Shown: positions 1-8,658 of the stretch, piece by piece
How the letters are laid out: the number at the start of each line of letters is the position of its first letter
How positions within the stretch are numbered: position 1 is the stretch's first letter
Assembly: GCA_937863215.1 (NCBI GenBank)
Contig: CALMFQ010000323.1
Coordinates: 1 to 16,184 of the forward strand
DNA length: 16,184 nucleotides
Source: an uncultured Pseudomonadota bacterium
Lineage (GTDB): Bacteria > Pseudomonadota > Gammaproteobacteria > Burkholderiales > SCOH01
Direction of reading: 5' to 3'
Position numbers and translations under genes: made by a program
The notes under the pieces: model-generated
What the model saw: the letters and a program-made list of their open reading frames with translations, nothing else
Told to the model about the DNA's origin: nothing
Databases searched by the model: none

Positions 1-344
1 CCGGACAGATTGACGTATTCCGGGATCGGCACGGTTTCGAACGGTTGTGCGTCGCTGGCGCGCGGCAGATACGCTGCTACCAGAATGCCGGTGAACAGGC
101 CGATCAGGCCCAGCACCGGAATGAAAAAGCTGAAGCTGAACAGAAACAGCAGCGCCCATTTGCGCGGCTGCCGGTAGTGCTGTGGCATCATGCTCCAGGC
201 AAACAGCGCAAGGCAGGCGCTGGCGGCGGCGTGCACCAGCAGAAAGCCGAGCACGATCTGCGCCGCCGGCGCATCGATCAGCAGTGCGGCAACGGCGCTG
301 GATTCGAGCGCCACCGCGAGCGAGGCGAGCTTGACGTTGAGCAT
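1..344 (-). CDS. pelE: PelE, inner-membrane Pel polysaccharide protein (partial, C-terminus beyond left edge)
   Basis: The visible 114 residues begin MLNVKLASLAVALESS. They contain very hydrophobic stretches at about residues 8-24, 27-51 and 63-93, followed by a polar segment, and the frame stays open to position 1. In the known family PelE has N-terminal membrane helices and a cytoplasmic TPR domain, and works with PelD, PelF and PelG in the inner-membrane synthase complex. Only the membrane part lies here; the TPR part would be outside the window. The ATG shares one base with the pelD stop (TGATG) and has no convincing Shine-Dalgarno sequence, which suggests translational coupling to pelD. 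The assignment rests mainly on position after pelD and on the membrane profile, because PelE is poorly conserved in sequence. The gene is cut by the window edge and shows no sign of being broken. Confidence 0.85.
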   Translation of the reverse strand, partial: MLNVKLASLAVALESSAVAALLIDAPAAQIVLGFLLVHAAASACLALFAWSMMPQHYRQPRKWALLFLFSFSFFIPVLGLIGLFTGILVAAYLPRASDAQPFETVPIPEYVNLS

Positions 345-1681
345 CAGCGGTTGATCCGTGCGGTGGTGACGATATCCTGCACCAGCAGCGGTGCATGACC
401 GCCGCCGACGCTGGAATGATGCGGCTTGATGCGGGCAGCGACGAAATCGACACCGAACTGATCCTGCAGCGCCGCCTCGATGCGGCTCAGGTAGCCTTGC
501 ACCGCCTGCGGCCCGGCCAGCGGCATCAGTGTCAGCATGATTTTCACTTCGCCTTCTTCCAGCTCCCACACCAGATCGAGCGAGCGCTGCATGCGCTGCA
601 CCAGCGCATAGCCGTCTTTCTGTTTCGGACTGCGGCCGAACGACAGCGCCACGATGTGGCTGGGAATACCGGTATCGCGCTCGATGCGTGCCAGCTTCAG
701 CACTTCTTCGGCAAACAGTTCCGGGCAATCCGGCAGAATCTCGCGTACCGGAATGGCTGCCTCTGCGGCAATCAGGTGGTCGGCGTAATAGGCCAGCAGT
801 ACCGTCAGCGTTTGCAGCGTTTCTTCGTTGAGCGCAAAGAACGGCATGCGCTCCACCGCCAGCAGGCCGCGCGTCTGCGACAGGCTGGTACGAATCGGCG
901 CTACCAGCAGGTAGCGGCTGAGTGCGGTCTGGTCACCTTCCAGATGCTGGATGTGCGACAGCACCTGGTTTTCCAGGGCGAAATTCACCAGCGAATCGTC
1001 GCGCAGCAGCTCGGATGCGCCGCCGACGCTGGCCGCCAGTGCCGCGCGCGGCGTCTTGCGCCCGTCCATCAGGTGTAACGATGCCACTTCCAGCTGGCAG
1101 AATTGCGCCAGGAACGACAGGAATTGCTGCGCCGCCGGCAAGGGCTCGTCTGCGTGCGCGTGCTCCAGTATGAATACGCGCAATTTCTGCAGTGCGTCGC
1201 GTAGTGTCACCGGCTTGTTGATCAGGCTCTGCTCCAGCCGGTCGTGCGACAGGCGCTGCAGATACAGGCGTTGCGTCAGGTCTTCCAGCCGGTGGTCGAT
1301 GTAGCCGTTGACTTCCTGCACACGCCGTACCCGCACACGCCAAAGCCCGGCGTATTCGCCGCACAGCAGCGTTGCCAGCAGCCCGCCGAGAAAATACAGC
1401 TTGGGAAATGCGGCTTCGGTGGTCAGGCCGAATTGCAGCCCGCTCAGCCAGGCGCACAGGATCAGCCCGGCCGCCGCCACGCCGGGCAGCGCGCCGTAGC
1501 GCAACGCCAGCAGGATTGGCGCAAACCAGGTCCAGGGAAATTCGGCATGCACGAACAGCGGGTCGTTCGGGCTCAGCAGCACACCACTACCGAGCGCCAG
1601 CGCACTGATGCCGATGGTTTCCAGCCAGATCCACGCCGGCCGGGGTGTCGGGGACAGCTTGCGCAGCAGTTCGTGTTTCAC
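344..1681 (-). CDS. pelD: PelD, c-di-GMP receptor of the Pel synthase complex
   Basis: This 445-residue protein is close to the 455 residues of Pseudomonas aeruginosa PelD. The N-terminal third (about 20-115) is hydrophobic with about four membrane helices. It is followed by a charged helical linker (about 115-155), a GAF-like domain (about 165-305) and a degenerate GGDEF domain (about 320-435). The GGDEF active-site motif is absent, but an inhibitory-site RxxD motif is present as RSLD at 366-369. Arg161 and Arg400 sit where the P. aeruginosa c-di-GMP contacts R161 and R402 are known, and RSLD matches its R367/D370. It should therefore bind c-di-GMP without making it and activate Pel polymerisation allosterically. 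I chose the GTG at 1679-1681, which overlaps the pelC stop as GTGA. The open frame extends further upstream to 1915, but that part lies inside pelC and lacks membrane or PelD-like features. Confidence 0.95.
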   Translation of the reverse strand: MKHELLRKLSPTPRPAWIWLETIGISALALGSGVLLSPNDPLFVHAEFPWTWFAPILLALRYGALPGVAAAGLILCAWLSGLQFGLTTEAAFPKLYFLGGLLATLLCGEYAGLWRVRVRRVQEVNGYIDHRLEDLTQRLYLQRLSHDRLEQSLINKPVTLRDALQKLRVFILEHAHADEPLPAAQQFLSFLAQFCQLEVASLHLMDGRKTPRAALAASVGGASELLRDDSLVNFALENQVLSHIQHLEGDQTALSRYLLVAPIRTSLSQTRGLLAVERMPFFALNEETLQTLTVLLAYYADHLIAAEAAIPVREILPDCPELFAEEVLKLARIERDTGIPSHIVALSFGRSPKQKDGYALVQRMQRSLDLVWELEEGEVKIMLTLMPLAGPQAVQGYLSRIEAALQDQFGVDFVAARIKPHHSSVGGGHAPLLVQDIVTTARINR

Positions 1682-2199
1682 TCCAGCCCCGCGCCGGCCA
1701 GTAGTTGATTTACCAGCTTCTGTGCGGTGCCGGCCAGCGATTCGCGACTGAAGCCGGTTTTGCCGCCGCTGCCGCTCCACACCACCTGCCCGGATTTGAG
1801 ATCGATGACCTGCAGTGCCATGCCCACTGCAGGTTCGCCATCGACTCCGACCTTGTAGCGCCATTCGGTCACTGCACCGGTGACGGCGTAGCGCATGCCC
1901 TGTTGCGCCGCCCACTGGCGTGCATCGTCGGCAGCCTTGCGCTCGGCCGGCTCAAGCAGGGTTTCCTGATTCAAGCGTACCGGATAATGCTGCAGCGTCA
2001 GGATGCCGCCGTTGCGCAATCCCGATTCGACCAGAGCTTCGGCGCGCAGCCCGGCCTGCGGCGTTTCGGTCTGGTTGACGATCGGCAACAGCGCCCATTG
2101 TGCACTCTTGTCGAGCGGCGCGACCGGTGGGCCGGTGCGGATGGTCGAACACGCCGCCAGCAACAGGGCGGCACTCAGGCCGGTCAAGCGTTTGAACAT
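1678..2199 (-). CDS. pelC: PelC, outer-membrane lipoprotein of Pel export
   Basis: The 173-residue product matches the roughly 172 residues of known PelC. It begins MFKRLTGLSAALLLAAC, a lipoprotein signal peptide with a lipobox (LLAAC) whose cysteine is residue 17. Next to the cysteine is Ser, not Asp, consistent with sorting to the outer membrane. The mature part has alternating strands and helices, with a conserved-looking segment around VIDLKSGQVVWSGSG. In P. aeruginosa PelC forms a dodecameric ring under the outer membrane that funnels cationic Pel toward the PelB channel; that role is inferred here by homology. The start at 2197-2199 was preferred over a frame extension to 2259 because GGAGAG at 2205-2210 lies 5 nt upstream and the signal peptide begins there. 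The first G of this ribosome binding site is the last base of the pelB stop TAG. Confidence 0.93.
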   Translation of the reverse strand: MFKRLTGLSAALLLAACSTIRTGPPVAPLDKSAQWALLPIVNQTETPQAGLRAEALVESGLRNGGILTLQHYPVRLNQETLLEPAERKAADDARQWAAQQGMRYAVTGAVTEWRYKVGVDGEPAVGMALQVIDLKSGQVVWSGSGGKTGFSRESLAGTAQKLVNQLLAGAGLE

Positions 2200-2209
2200 G
2201 GCTTCTCTC

Positions 2210-5200
2210 CTAATAAAACAGTTTGTATTTAATACCAAGGGCACCGGAGTCGAGGGCATTCTGGGTGCCGCCCCAGCTGCGGCCTGCCCACAGACTCAGG
2301 TGGTCGTTGCCGAGTGCGCTGCCGGCAATGCCCAGCAGCCAGTTGTAGCCAACGCCCGTGCTTGGGCTGTGGCTGATGCCGACATCGCCGAACAGGCGCG
2401 CGGCGCGGCTGTAGTCGCTGGCGAATTGCTGCCCGAAACCGAGATTGACGCCGATGCTGCGGCTGTCTTCCGGCAGCAGCAGGCGCTGCTGATCGTCCGG
2501 CAGGGCAAGCTCCGGCAGTTGCGGGGCAATCTCCGCCAGCGTTGTCGGCAGAGGGTGAAAACGGTTGTGGTAGCCGCTGAGACGAATGGTCCAGTCGGGA
2601 TATTCGGTACGCAGACGGTGGCCGATTTCCCAGTTGAGCAGCGCAGCCTTGCCCAGTGCGTGGCGCGACTGGCTGCGCAGCGTTTCGCGGCGCCATTGCA
2701 CGGCGGCATAATCCAGCCGGGTCGGCATCAGCCGCAGGCCAAGCTGGACGCCATCCTTGACCCCGAACGCGAGTAATCGTTCGCTATACTCGGCCGGCTG
2801 ATTGATGCCGATGCCAACGTTGACGCTGAGTTGCCGATCCAGCTGCAGCTCGCGGCTCAGCTGCAGTGCGGTGAATTCGCCCAGGGCGTTGCGGCGCGCC
2901 AGTTCGATGCCGGACTGGCCCCAGGCATCGCGCCGCGTCAGTGTCAATTGCACCTGCCGGTCGTGGTGCGGCAGGCGTTCGCCAATATCGGACAGGCCCG
3001 GATCGAGTGCGCTGAGATCGGGAAACAGTGTGCCGGTGCGCGGCCCTTGCTGGCTGTCGCTCAGCTCCAGGCTCAGGTGCAGGTTCGCCGCCAGCGGTGC
3101 CGACCATTGCAGCTGCCGGGTCTGCCGGTTGAGCCCGCCGATGCGCTGGCTGGTGCTGCCGATATCGATCTGGCTGGCGCTTTGCAGCATGGTTTCGACC
3201 AGTTGCGCATGGCTGGCGTCATCGTGGCCGAGCATGTCGAGACGTTCGGTGGCCAGCTGCTGTGCCAGCGCCAGTTGTCCGGTCTGCTGTGCCGCCTCGA
3301 TTGCGTCGTTGGCCGGCAATTCGTGCAGATGCTGCTCCAGCAAGCGCTGCAGCTCCACCTGATCGCGCTGTTGCAGCGCCAGCGACAACTCGGCCCAGTG
3401 CGGCCGCTGTTGTGCGTCGGCGTAGCGCTGCAGCAGCCAGCTGCGTGCCAGCACATCCTGTTCGGTCGACAGCGCCCATACCAGCGCCAGCTCGGCGACC
3501 TGGGCGGACTGTGCACTGTCGCCGGCTGTCTGATCCTGGCGCAGCAGCTGGCGCAGCAGTGCCGCGTTGCGCTCCACCGGCGCAAACAACAGCGCCAGCC
3601 GTGCCTGACGCAGCAACTGGTCCGGCTTGCCGGCCGCTGGCTGTTGCTGCAGCCAGTTCCAGACATGGCGTCGCACGCGCCACGCCAGATCCGGCTGCAG
3701 TGCCTGTTCCAGTGCATCGGCGTAACCGGTGAGCCAGAGCGGATCCTGGTGTTTGTCGCGCAGTGCCGCCGCGAACCACGGCAATGCCTGTTGTGCCTTG
3801 CCCAGCGCCAGATAGCCGGCGGCGTACACGTCGCGGTAGCTATTGTCGCCGGCTGCATTGGCGCGCCAGGCATCCAGCCGCTGCTGCAGTTCGGCGAACG
3901 CGCGGCTGTCGATCAGCAGCCACAGTAGTTGCTGGCGCAGTGCGGCGCTGGCCGGATCGCGGGCGATTGCCTGGCGCGAGTGGTCGAGCGCCAGGTCGCG
4001 CTGGCCGGTCTGGAAGCGGATTTGCGCGCTGAGCGACCAGAAGCTGGCCGAGTCGGCCAGAGCGGCGCGCTGTTCCTTGTCGAGGCTGTCGAGCAGCTGG
4101 CGTGCCGGCTGCCATTGCTGTTGCCGCACCTGCAGATCGAGTGCCAGCAGCAGATGGCGCGTGTTGCCGAATTCGCGGAAACTGCGCAGTGCCAGCGCCA
4201 CCGCGCTGTCCGGCTGGCCGTCGTGCAGTGCGTCGATCAGGCGTTCCAGGTCGTAGCGGTTGTAGTGGTTCTGCTGCAGCAGTTGCATGTAGGCGTGTGT
4301 CGCGGTGGTGCGTTGTTCCAGCTGCCATGCCAGCTGTGCCAGCATGCGCCAGTAGGCTTCCGGTGCGTTGGCCTGCGGCGCCTGTTGCAGTGTGGCATAA
4401 GCGCCGGGCAGGTCGTTGTGGCTGAATTGCAGTGTGGCGATCTGCATCGCCAGCTCGGCGTTTTGACCATGCTGGCGTGCCAGCTGCCGATAGCTGGCGA
4501 GCGCAGCGTCGTCGTCGCCGCCGCGCAGTTGCATGTCGCCGGCCAATTGCAGCAATTGTGGCTGCGGCCGGGCCCGATAGCGTTCCAGCAGGTAGTGCGC
4601 GCCTTCCAGCGGTGCGGCGCTGCGTTCGTACAGATCGGCCAGCAGGTGCCATTCCTGCTCGCTCAAATGGCTGCTTTCCGCCTTGTGCTGCCAGGCCAGC
4701 AACAGTGCGGCATCGTCGTGCAGGCCCGGTGCCAGCCGCAGCAGCGCCTCCCACGCATCGCGATCGTTATATTGGCGTGCCAGCCACAGCCAGTGCGGCA
4801 AGGCCTCTGCCGGGTGCTGATCCCATTCCGCCACTTGTGCCAGGCGCTTGCGCCACTCGCGGTCGGCCGGCAGGTAGGCGACGGCACGTTGCGCTACCAG
4901 ATAGGCGTCGTGCAGCTTGCGGTTACCGAGGAAAACTTCGTAGCCGAGCCGGTAGGCTTCCGTATCGAAGGGCGCCTGCGGCTCGCGCCCGTCGGTTGCG
5001 TCGCTGACGTGGCGCAGCTGCCAGCCGCTGCGCGCCTGCATTTGCTGCAATTCGAACAGCAGGCTCATCTGCAACAGCTTGCGCGCATAGCGTTCCGCCT
5101 CGTTCAGGTCGCCGGCGGCGCGGCACAGCTTGACCAGGAACAACTGGGTTTCGCGATCGTCGGCAAGCGTGCCGGCATGTTCGCGCGCCGCCGCCACTGC

Positions 5201-5923
5201 CTGTGGCAGCAGGTTGCCGCTCTGCAGCGTGCGCAGCCCGGCAAGAAGATAACGGCGCCGCAGCGGCAGCGTGTGCGCCAGTTGCTGCGCCTGAAAATAG
5301 CGTGCGGCGGCATCCTGGTACTGACCTCGCGCCAGCGCCGATTGCGCCGCCTGTTCCAGCCAGCGCGGGGCATCGTCGGGATTGGCTTCGATCAGCTGCT
5401 GGTAAACGCGGCTGGCAATGTCGTAGCGGTTCTGCCGCTCTGCCTCGTTGGCGAGCAGTGTCAGGCGTGCCGATGTCTGGGTGCTGCTGGCGGTGAATTG
5501 CCAGAGCTGCTGCAACAGTTGTGCGCGCGCCGGAGTGTCTTCGACCTCTGCCGCCATTTGCCCGGCAATACTGTCGAACTGCAGCAGTTGCGCCGTAGCG
5601 CGCTGTTGCGGATCGGCGCTGTGCAACAGTGGCGCCAGCGCTTTGCGCGCCTGCGGCCAGCCGTTGCCGGCCAGATACTGGCGCACCAGCGCCAGCCGCA
5701 GCTCGGCATTGTCCGGCTGCGATGCCAGCAGCGTTGCCAGATATTGCTCACTGACCCGGTCGCCGGGGCGGGTCTGGCCAACCTGCGACAACAGCCAGCG
5801 TTGCGGGAAAAACAGCAGCAGCATGGCTGCGACCGTGGCGCCGAACAGCAGCATCGACCACCACGGGAACAGCCGTTCCCGCGATTTATCGTTTACATTC
5901 AGCTCGGAGCGAGGTAACAGCAT
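2210..5923 (-). CDS. pelB: PelB, TPR scaffold and outer-membrane beta-barrel exporter of Pel
   Basis: This large protein has 1237 residues (P. aeruginosa PelB has about 1193). A short basic N-terminus is followed by one membrane helix (about 22-45, WWSMLLFGATVAAMLLLFF). A long Ala/Leu/Gln-rich helical region (about 55-910) is built of TPR-like repeats. The last ~320 residues (about 915-1237) alternate polar and hydrophobic residues, contain many aromatic positions and end in KLFY, as outer-membrane barrels do. Known PelB uses the TPR part to bind and direct PelA in the periplasm and the barrel to export the polymer. The ATG at 5923 lies inside the end of pelA (38-nt overlap) and has only a weak ribosome binding site, so coupling to pelA is likely. 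A second in-frame ATG at 5854 would remove the cytoplasmic tail and is less likely. The TPR part has high Gln/Leu content, written as CAG/CTG codons, but shows no frame break. Confidence 0.93.
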   Translation of the reverse strand: MLLPRSELNVNDKSRERLFPWWSMLLFGATVAAMLLLFFPQRWLLSQVGQTRPGDRVSEQYLATLLASQPDNAELRLALVRQYLAGNGWPQARKALAPLLHSADPQQRATAQLLQFDSIAGQMAAEVEDTPARAQLLQQLWQFTASSTQTSARLTLLANEAERQNRYDIASRVYQQLIEANPDDAPRWLEQAAQSALARGQYQDAAARYFQAQQLAHTLPLRRRYLLAGLRTLQSGNLLPQAVAAAREHAGTLADDRETQLFLVKLCRAAGDLNEAERYARKLLQMSLLFELQQMQARSGWQLRHVSDATDGREPQAPFDTEAYRLGYEVFLGNRKLHDAYLVAQRAVAYLPADREWRKRLAQVAEWDQHPAEALPHWLWLARQYNDRDAWEALLRLAPGLHDDAALLLAWQHKAESSHLSEQEWHLLADLYERSAAPLEGAHYLLERYRARPQPQLLQLAGDMQLRGGDDDAALASYRQLARQHGQNAELAMQIATLQFSHNDLPGAYATLQQAPQANAPEAYWRMLAQLAWQLEQRTTATHAYMQLLQQNHYNRYDLERLIDALHDGQPDSAVALALRSFREFGNTRHLLLALDLQVRQQQWQPARQLLDSLDKEQRAALADSASFWSLSAQIRFQTGQRDLALDHSRQAIARDPASAALRQQLLWLLIDSRAFAELQQRLDAWRANAAGDNSYRDVYAAGYLALGKAQQALPWFAAALRDKHQDPLWLTGYADALEQALQPDLAWRVRRHVWNWLQQQPAAGKPDQLLRQARLALLFAPVERNAALLRQLLRQDQTAGDSAQSAQVAELALVWALSTEQDVLARSWLLQRYADAQQRPHWAELSLALQQRDQVELQRLLEQHLHELPANDAIEAAQQTGQLALAQQLATERLDMLGHDDASHAQLVETMLQSASQIDIGSTSQRIGGLNRQTRQLQWSAPLAANLHLSLELSDSQQGPRTGTLFPDLSALDPGLSDIGERLPHHDRQVQLTLTRRDAWGQSGIELARRNALGEFTALQLSRELQLDRQLSVNVGIGINQPAEYSERLLAFGVKDGVQLGLRLMPTRLDYAAVQWRRETLRSQSRHALGKAALLNWEIGHRLRTEYPDWTIRLSGYHNRFHPLPTTLAEIAPQLPELALPDDQQRLLLPEDSRSIGVNLGFGQQFASDYSRAARLFGDVGISHSPSTGVGYNWLLGIAGSALGNDHLSLWAGRSWGGTQNALDSGALGIKYKLFY

Positions 5924-8651
5924 TGCTTGCCAGTTTGAAATGAGAGATGCCGTTGGCGACCCGTAACGGCTTCAGCAGCGTGTTATCGGCATGAATCCGG
6001 CAATCTTGCGTATTTGCCAGCGAGAATTCGAGCGCCACTTCGCCTTTGATGGCAGTTTCAAAGCCGCTGGCAGTGTAACGCCAGCCCGGCAGCTTGGCGT
6101 TGGCATCGACCAGATACGGCTCGTGCGGCGGGCTGGATTGCAGTACCAGCAAGGCTTCGGCCTGGCCCAGATGTATGTACAGGTCGTTGCCGTTGCGCCG
6201 GTAGCCGATCACGTTGCGGCTGTTGCGCAGGTCGGGATAGCCCTGTGCCGCATCGATGCGCAATTCGCGCAGGCGATCTGCGCCACGGATCTGCCAGCCG
6301 GCGTCGCTGCGTGCGATGCTCAGTGCGTTGAAATCGAGTACACGCTGAATGTAGTCGGATGCATACACCGGATGCGGTGCCTGGGCCAGTGCCCAGTCGT
6401 AAACTTTGTGCAGCGCCTTGAGCGACGCCAGCTTGCTTGCCGCGTAGGTGTGGTAATAGATGTTGATCGGCTTGAGCCGGCGCGGTTTGTCGGTCAGCTC
6501 GAAGGTTTCGATCACGCGCTCGAAGCCATAGAACGGCCCGGTCCAGTTGTTGGTGTAGACATTCTCGTTCTGGTTCGGCGCGAACACCTGGAACTGGTCG
6601 CCCTTGGGAATGCCCAGCGGCGCGACGCCGGTCAGCGTCGGATTGCTGCGCGTCATGATGGTTTCGCCGCCGTTCATGTTCAGCAGGCCGCGCTGCGCCG
6701 TTTGCTGCAGCGCAGCGTCGCCGGGGTTGCAGTCGCCGGTCCAGAGGAATACCCGGGTCTGCTTGCCGGCTGGCGCCAGCTTGCGGTCGATGTAATCGAC
6801 CGAGCCGCCGATTTCGCGTTCCAGGCTGAACTGGTAATTGCGGATCGCGAGGTTGTTACCTTCGCCGGATTCGTCGCCGCTGCTGAGCTTCTGCCATTTG
6901 AACGGGTGCGAATACGAATGGCTGGCGATTTCGACATACGGCTCGGCGAAAATCCGGCGTGCAATCGGCTCCAGTATTGGCGACAGCGGTGCAAACAGGC
7001 CGTTGCCGGCAGTTTCGCCCTCGATGATGGAAATCGTCGACGGCAGGCGGTATTTGCGCAACACCTGATTCAGCATCGCTTCACCGGCGAACGGTGTGCC
7101 GGGGATTTCGGCACGGCTGGCGAAGCCGTCGCCATCGACATGGACCAGCAGGCTGCGCCGGCCGTTATCGGTGGTCACGTCCGGCGCCGGCAGCGGCGGC
7201 AGCCGCAGCGCCGCCTGCAGAAAGCGGAACGGGTCGAGCACCCAGCGCTGACGCTCGTTCGGCAGCTCGATCAACGTGAACGGAGCCAGCGCGTAGCCGC
7301 CCCAGCCGGTAATCGCTACTGCGTCTGCAATCGGGCTGCCGTTCTGCTGCAGCGTCAGCCAAGCTTCGTTGCCGGTAGCGGCGCTCAGGCGGACCGGCTG
7401 CAGCAGGCGTGCCTGTGGCAGCGGCGGTGCTTCCAGCCCGAGCGCCGGGTTTTGCCGCAGTATGTCGATACGCCCGTTGCGATCGACTGCGGCGCCGGTT
7501 TGCAGTCCCCATGCCTGCAGGCTGGCCGGGCTGTCGCCGGAGGCAAGCTCACCCAGCAGCGCGACTTTGATTCCTTGCCGCATCTGCCGCTGCAGCCAGC
7601 TCTCCAGCCGTGCGGCCTGGCCGCTCCTGCTCCACACGATGATTCCGGCATAGCGCCCGGCCAGCGTCATCTCCGGAGCCGGCTGCTGCAAGTCGTGATA
7701 TTCCGGCACCAGCCCCAGATACTGCAGCGGCATCGCCAGATAGCGTGCCACCAGGCTGCGCATCAGATCCGGGCTTTCGCCGCTGTCGTAGAACACCATT
7801 ACCTTGCGCGGCTGTACTTCGACGTTGCCGATGCCGATGCTGTCCAGCCCCGGTGTGCCGACCCACGGGATGAAGCCGTCGGCGCTGATCTTGCGTGCCG
7901 TTTCGCGCGCCAGCTCGCGTTGTGCCGGATCGACATAATCGATCACCGCTACCGGCTTGTGGTACAGATCCTGTACCTGTTTCAGCCGGTCGCGCAGCCA
8001 TGCCTGATCGGCCGGCGTTACGCTGCGATAGCGCTGATTGGCGGCATCCCAGCCCTGATACAGCGATTCGGCCACTACCATGTCGATCTGGCCGGCGGCC
8101 TGCGGCAGGATTTCGAAACCGCGGTTGGCGATCAGCCGCAGCTCCGGGTAGCGCTGGCGGATGCTCTGGATCAGCCGTGCCAGCCCTTGTTCCTGCTGCT
8201 GTCGCGCGGCGGCCGTCGTGGCGGCAAGCTGGTAGGAATCGAGCGTGTCGAGAAACAGGCCGCGATAACCGCGCTGCCACAGCGGTGTGACCACTTCGTC
8301 GATAAAAAAGCGCGGCCAGTCGGGCTGAGTCTGATCGACGATATCCGCGCCCCAGGCGGCATTGCGGCCAATGATCCAGTTTGCCGGAATGCGGGAGCGA
8401 TAGCTGCGCTGCGGATGGACTTCGCCGACGCTGACATAGGCGTACCAGTGCGTGGCGCCGTTTGCCGCCGGCGCTTGCGGTACGTGGCCCGGCTCCAGCA
8501 CCACATGATCGAATGCCCGCAATTCGGCCAGCGGCGGGTTCTGCCCGTAGAATAGCGCCAGGCTGTCCGCCAGTGCAGGCTGCGCCAGCAGCAGGCCAAG
8601 GCTGAGTCGGAGCACGGTACGGCAGGTACGGGAAAGAATGTGTGTGATCAT
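5886..8651 (-). CDS. pelA: PelA, periplasmic Pel deacetylase and glycoside hydrolase
   Basis: The protein has 921 residues (P. aeruginosa PelA has 948). A signal peptide (1-29, ending QPALA) precedes a GH114-type hydrolase domain (about 30-280). Asp135 in FLDTLDS and Glu195 in VVAESLYQG are the likely acidic catalytic residues, Glu195 matching E218 of P. aeruginosa. A Rossmann/amidotransferase-like middle (about 280-470) follows. The CE18-type deacetylase domain (about 495-775) has VHVDGDGF (Asp506, Asp508) and ASHSYSHPF (His578, His582), corresponding to catalytic and metal-binding D528/D530/H600/H604. It also has WTGDCNP and YYHTYAASK motifs. A beta-rich C-terminal domain closes the protein. 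PelA partly deacetylates Pel for export and can also hydrolyse it. All key residues are present, so both activities are expected. The start at 8649-8651 is set by the signal peptide; the frame extends to 8813, but that part lies opposite dacB. No good ribosome binding site is visible. Confidence 0.95.
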   Translation of the reverse strand: MITHILSRTCRTVLRLSLGLLLAQPALADSLALFYGQNPPLAELRAFDHVVLEPGHVPQAPAANGATHWYAYVSVGEVHPQRSYRSRIPANWIIGRNAAWGADIVDQTQPDWPRFFIDEVVTPLWQRGYRGLFLDTLDSYQLAATTAAARQQQEQGLARLIQSIRQRYPELRLIANRGFEILPQAAGQIDMVVAESLYQGWDAANQRYRSVTPADQAWLRDRLKQVQDLYHKPVAVIDYVDPAQRELARETARKISADGFIPWVGTPGLDSIGIGNVEVQPRKVMVFYDSGESPDLMRSLVARYLAMPLQYLGLVPEYHDLQQPAPEMTLAGRYAGIIVWSRSGQAARLESWLQRQMRQGIKVALLGELASGDSPASLQAWGLQTGAAVDRNGRIDILRQNPALGLEAPPLPQARLLQPVRLSAATGNEAWLTLQQNGSPIADAVAITGWGGYALAPFTLIELPNERQRWVLDPFRFLQAALRLPPLPAPDVTTDNGRRSLLVHVDGDGFASRAEIPGTPFAGEAMLNQVLRKYRLPSTISIIEGETAGNGLFAPLSPILEPIARRIFAEPYVEIASHSYSHPFKWQKLSSGDESGEGNNLAIRNYQFSLEREIGGSVDYIDRKLAPAGKQTRVFLWTGDCNPGDAALQQTAQRGLLNMNGGETIMTRSNPTLTGVAPLGIPKGDQFQVFAPNQNENVYTNNWTGPFYGFERVIETFELTDKPRRLKPINIYYHTYAASKLASLKALHKVYDWALAQAPHPVYASDYIQRVLDFNALSIARSDAGWQIRGADRLRELRIDAAQGYPDLRNSRNVIGYRRNGNDLYIHLGQAEALLVLQSSPPHEPYLVDANAKLPGWRYTASGFETAIKGEVALEFSLANTQDCRIHADNTLLKPLRVANGISHFKLASNAVTSLRAECKR

Positions 8652-8652
8652 C

Positions 8653-8658
8653 GGAAGG
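8653..8658 (+). promoter_or_regulatory. Ribosome binding site of dacB, deciding its start
   Basis: GGAAGG lies 8 nt before the ATG at 8667 and fixes this start over an in-frame ATG at 8640. The site sits in the 15-bp gap between the divergent start codons of pelA (8651) and dacB (8667), so the same bases form the first nucleotides upstream of pelA on the other strand. Confidence 0.7.

Noticed and set aside
1682..1915. N-terminal extension of PelD by 78 residues
   Set aside because: It lies entirely inside pelC in another frame. The GTG at 1681 overlaps the pelC stop and gives the expected PelD length.
3200..5500. Apparent CAG/CTG-rich repetitive DNA
   Set aside because: It reflects Gln/Leu/Ala codon usage in PelB TPR repeats. 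No exact tandem or direct repeat unit was found.
3929..5917. A 662-codon open frame on the plus strand opposite pelB
   Set aside because: The translation is Gln/Arg/Leu-rich low-complexity sequence mirroring the CAG/CTG codons of the PelB TPR region. No ribosome binding site or domain supports it.
5991..8555. An 854-codon open frame on the plus strand opposite pelA
   Set aside because: It is antisense to pelA, whose domains and active-site motifs are unmistakable. Its translation has no recognisable domains; long antisense frames are expected in DNA this rich in GC at third codon positions.
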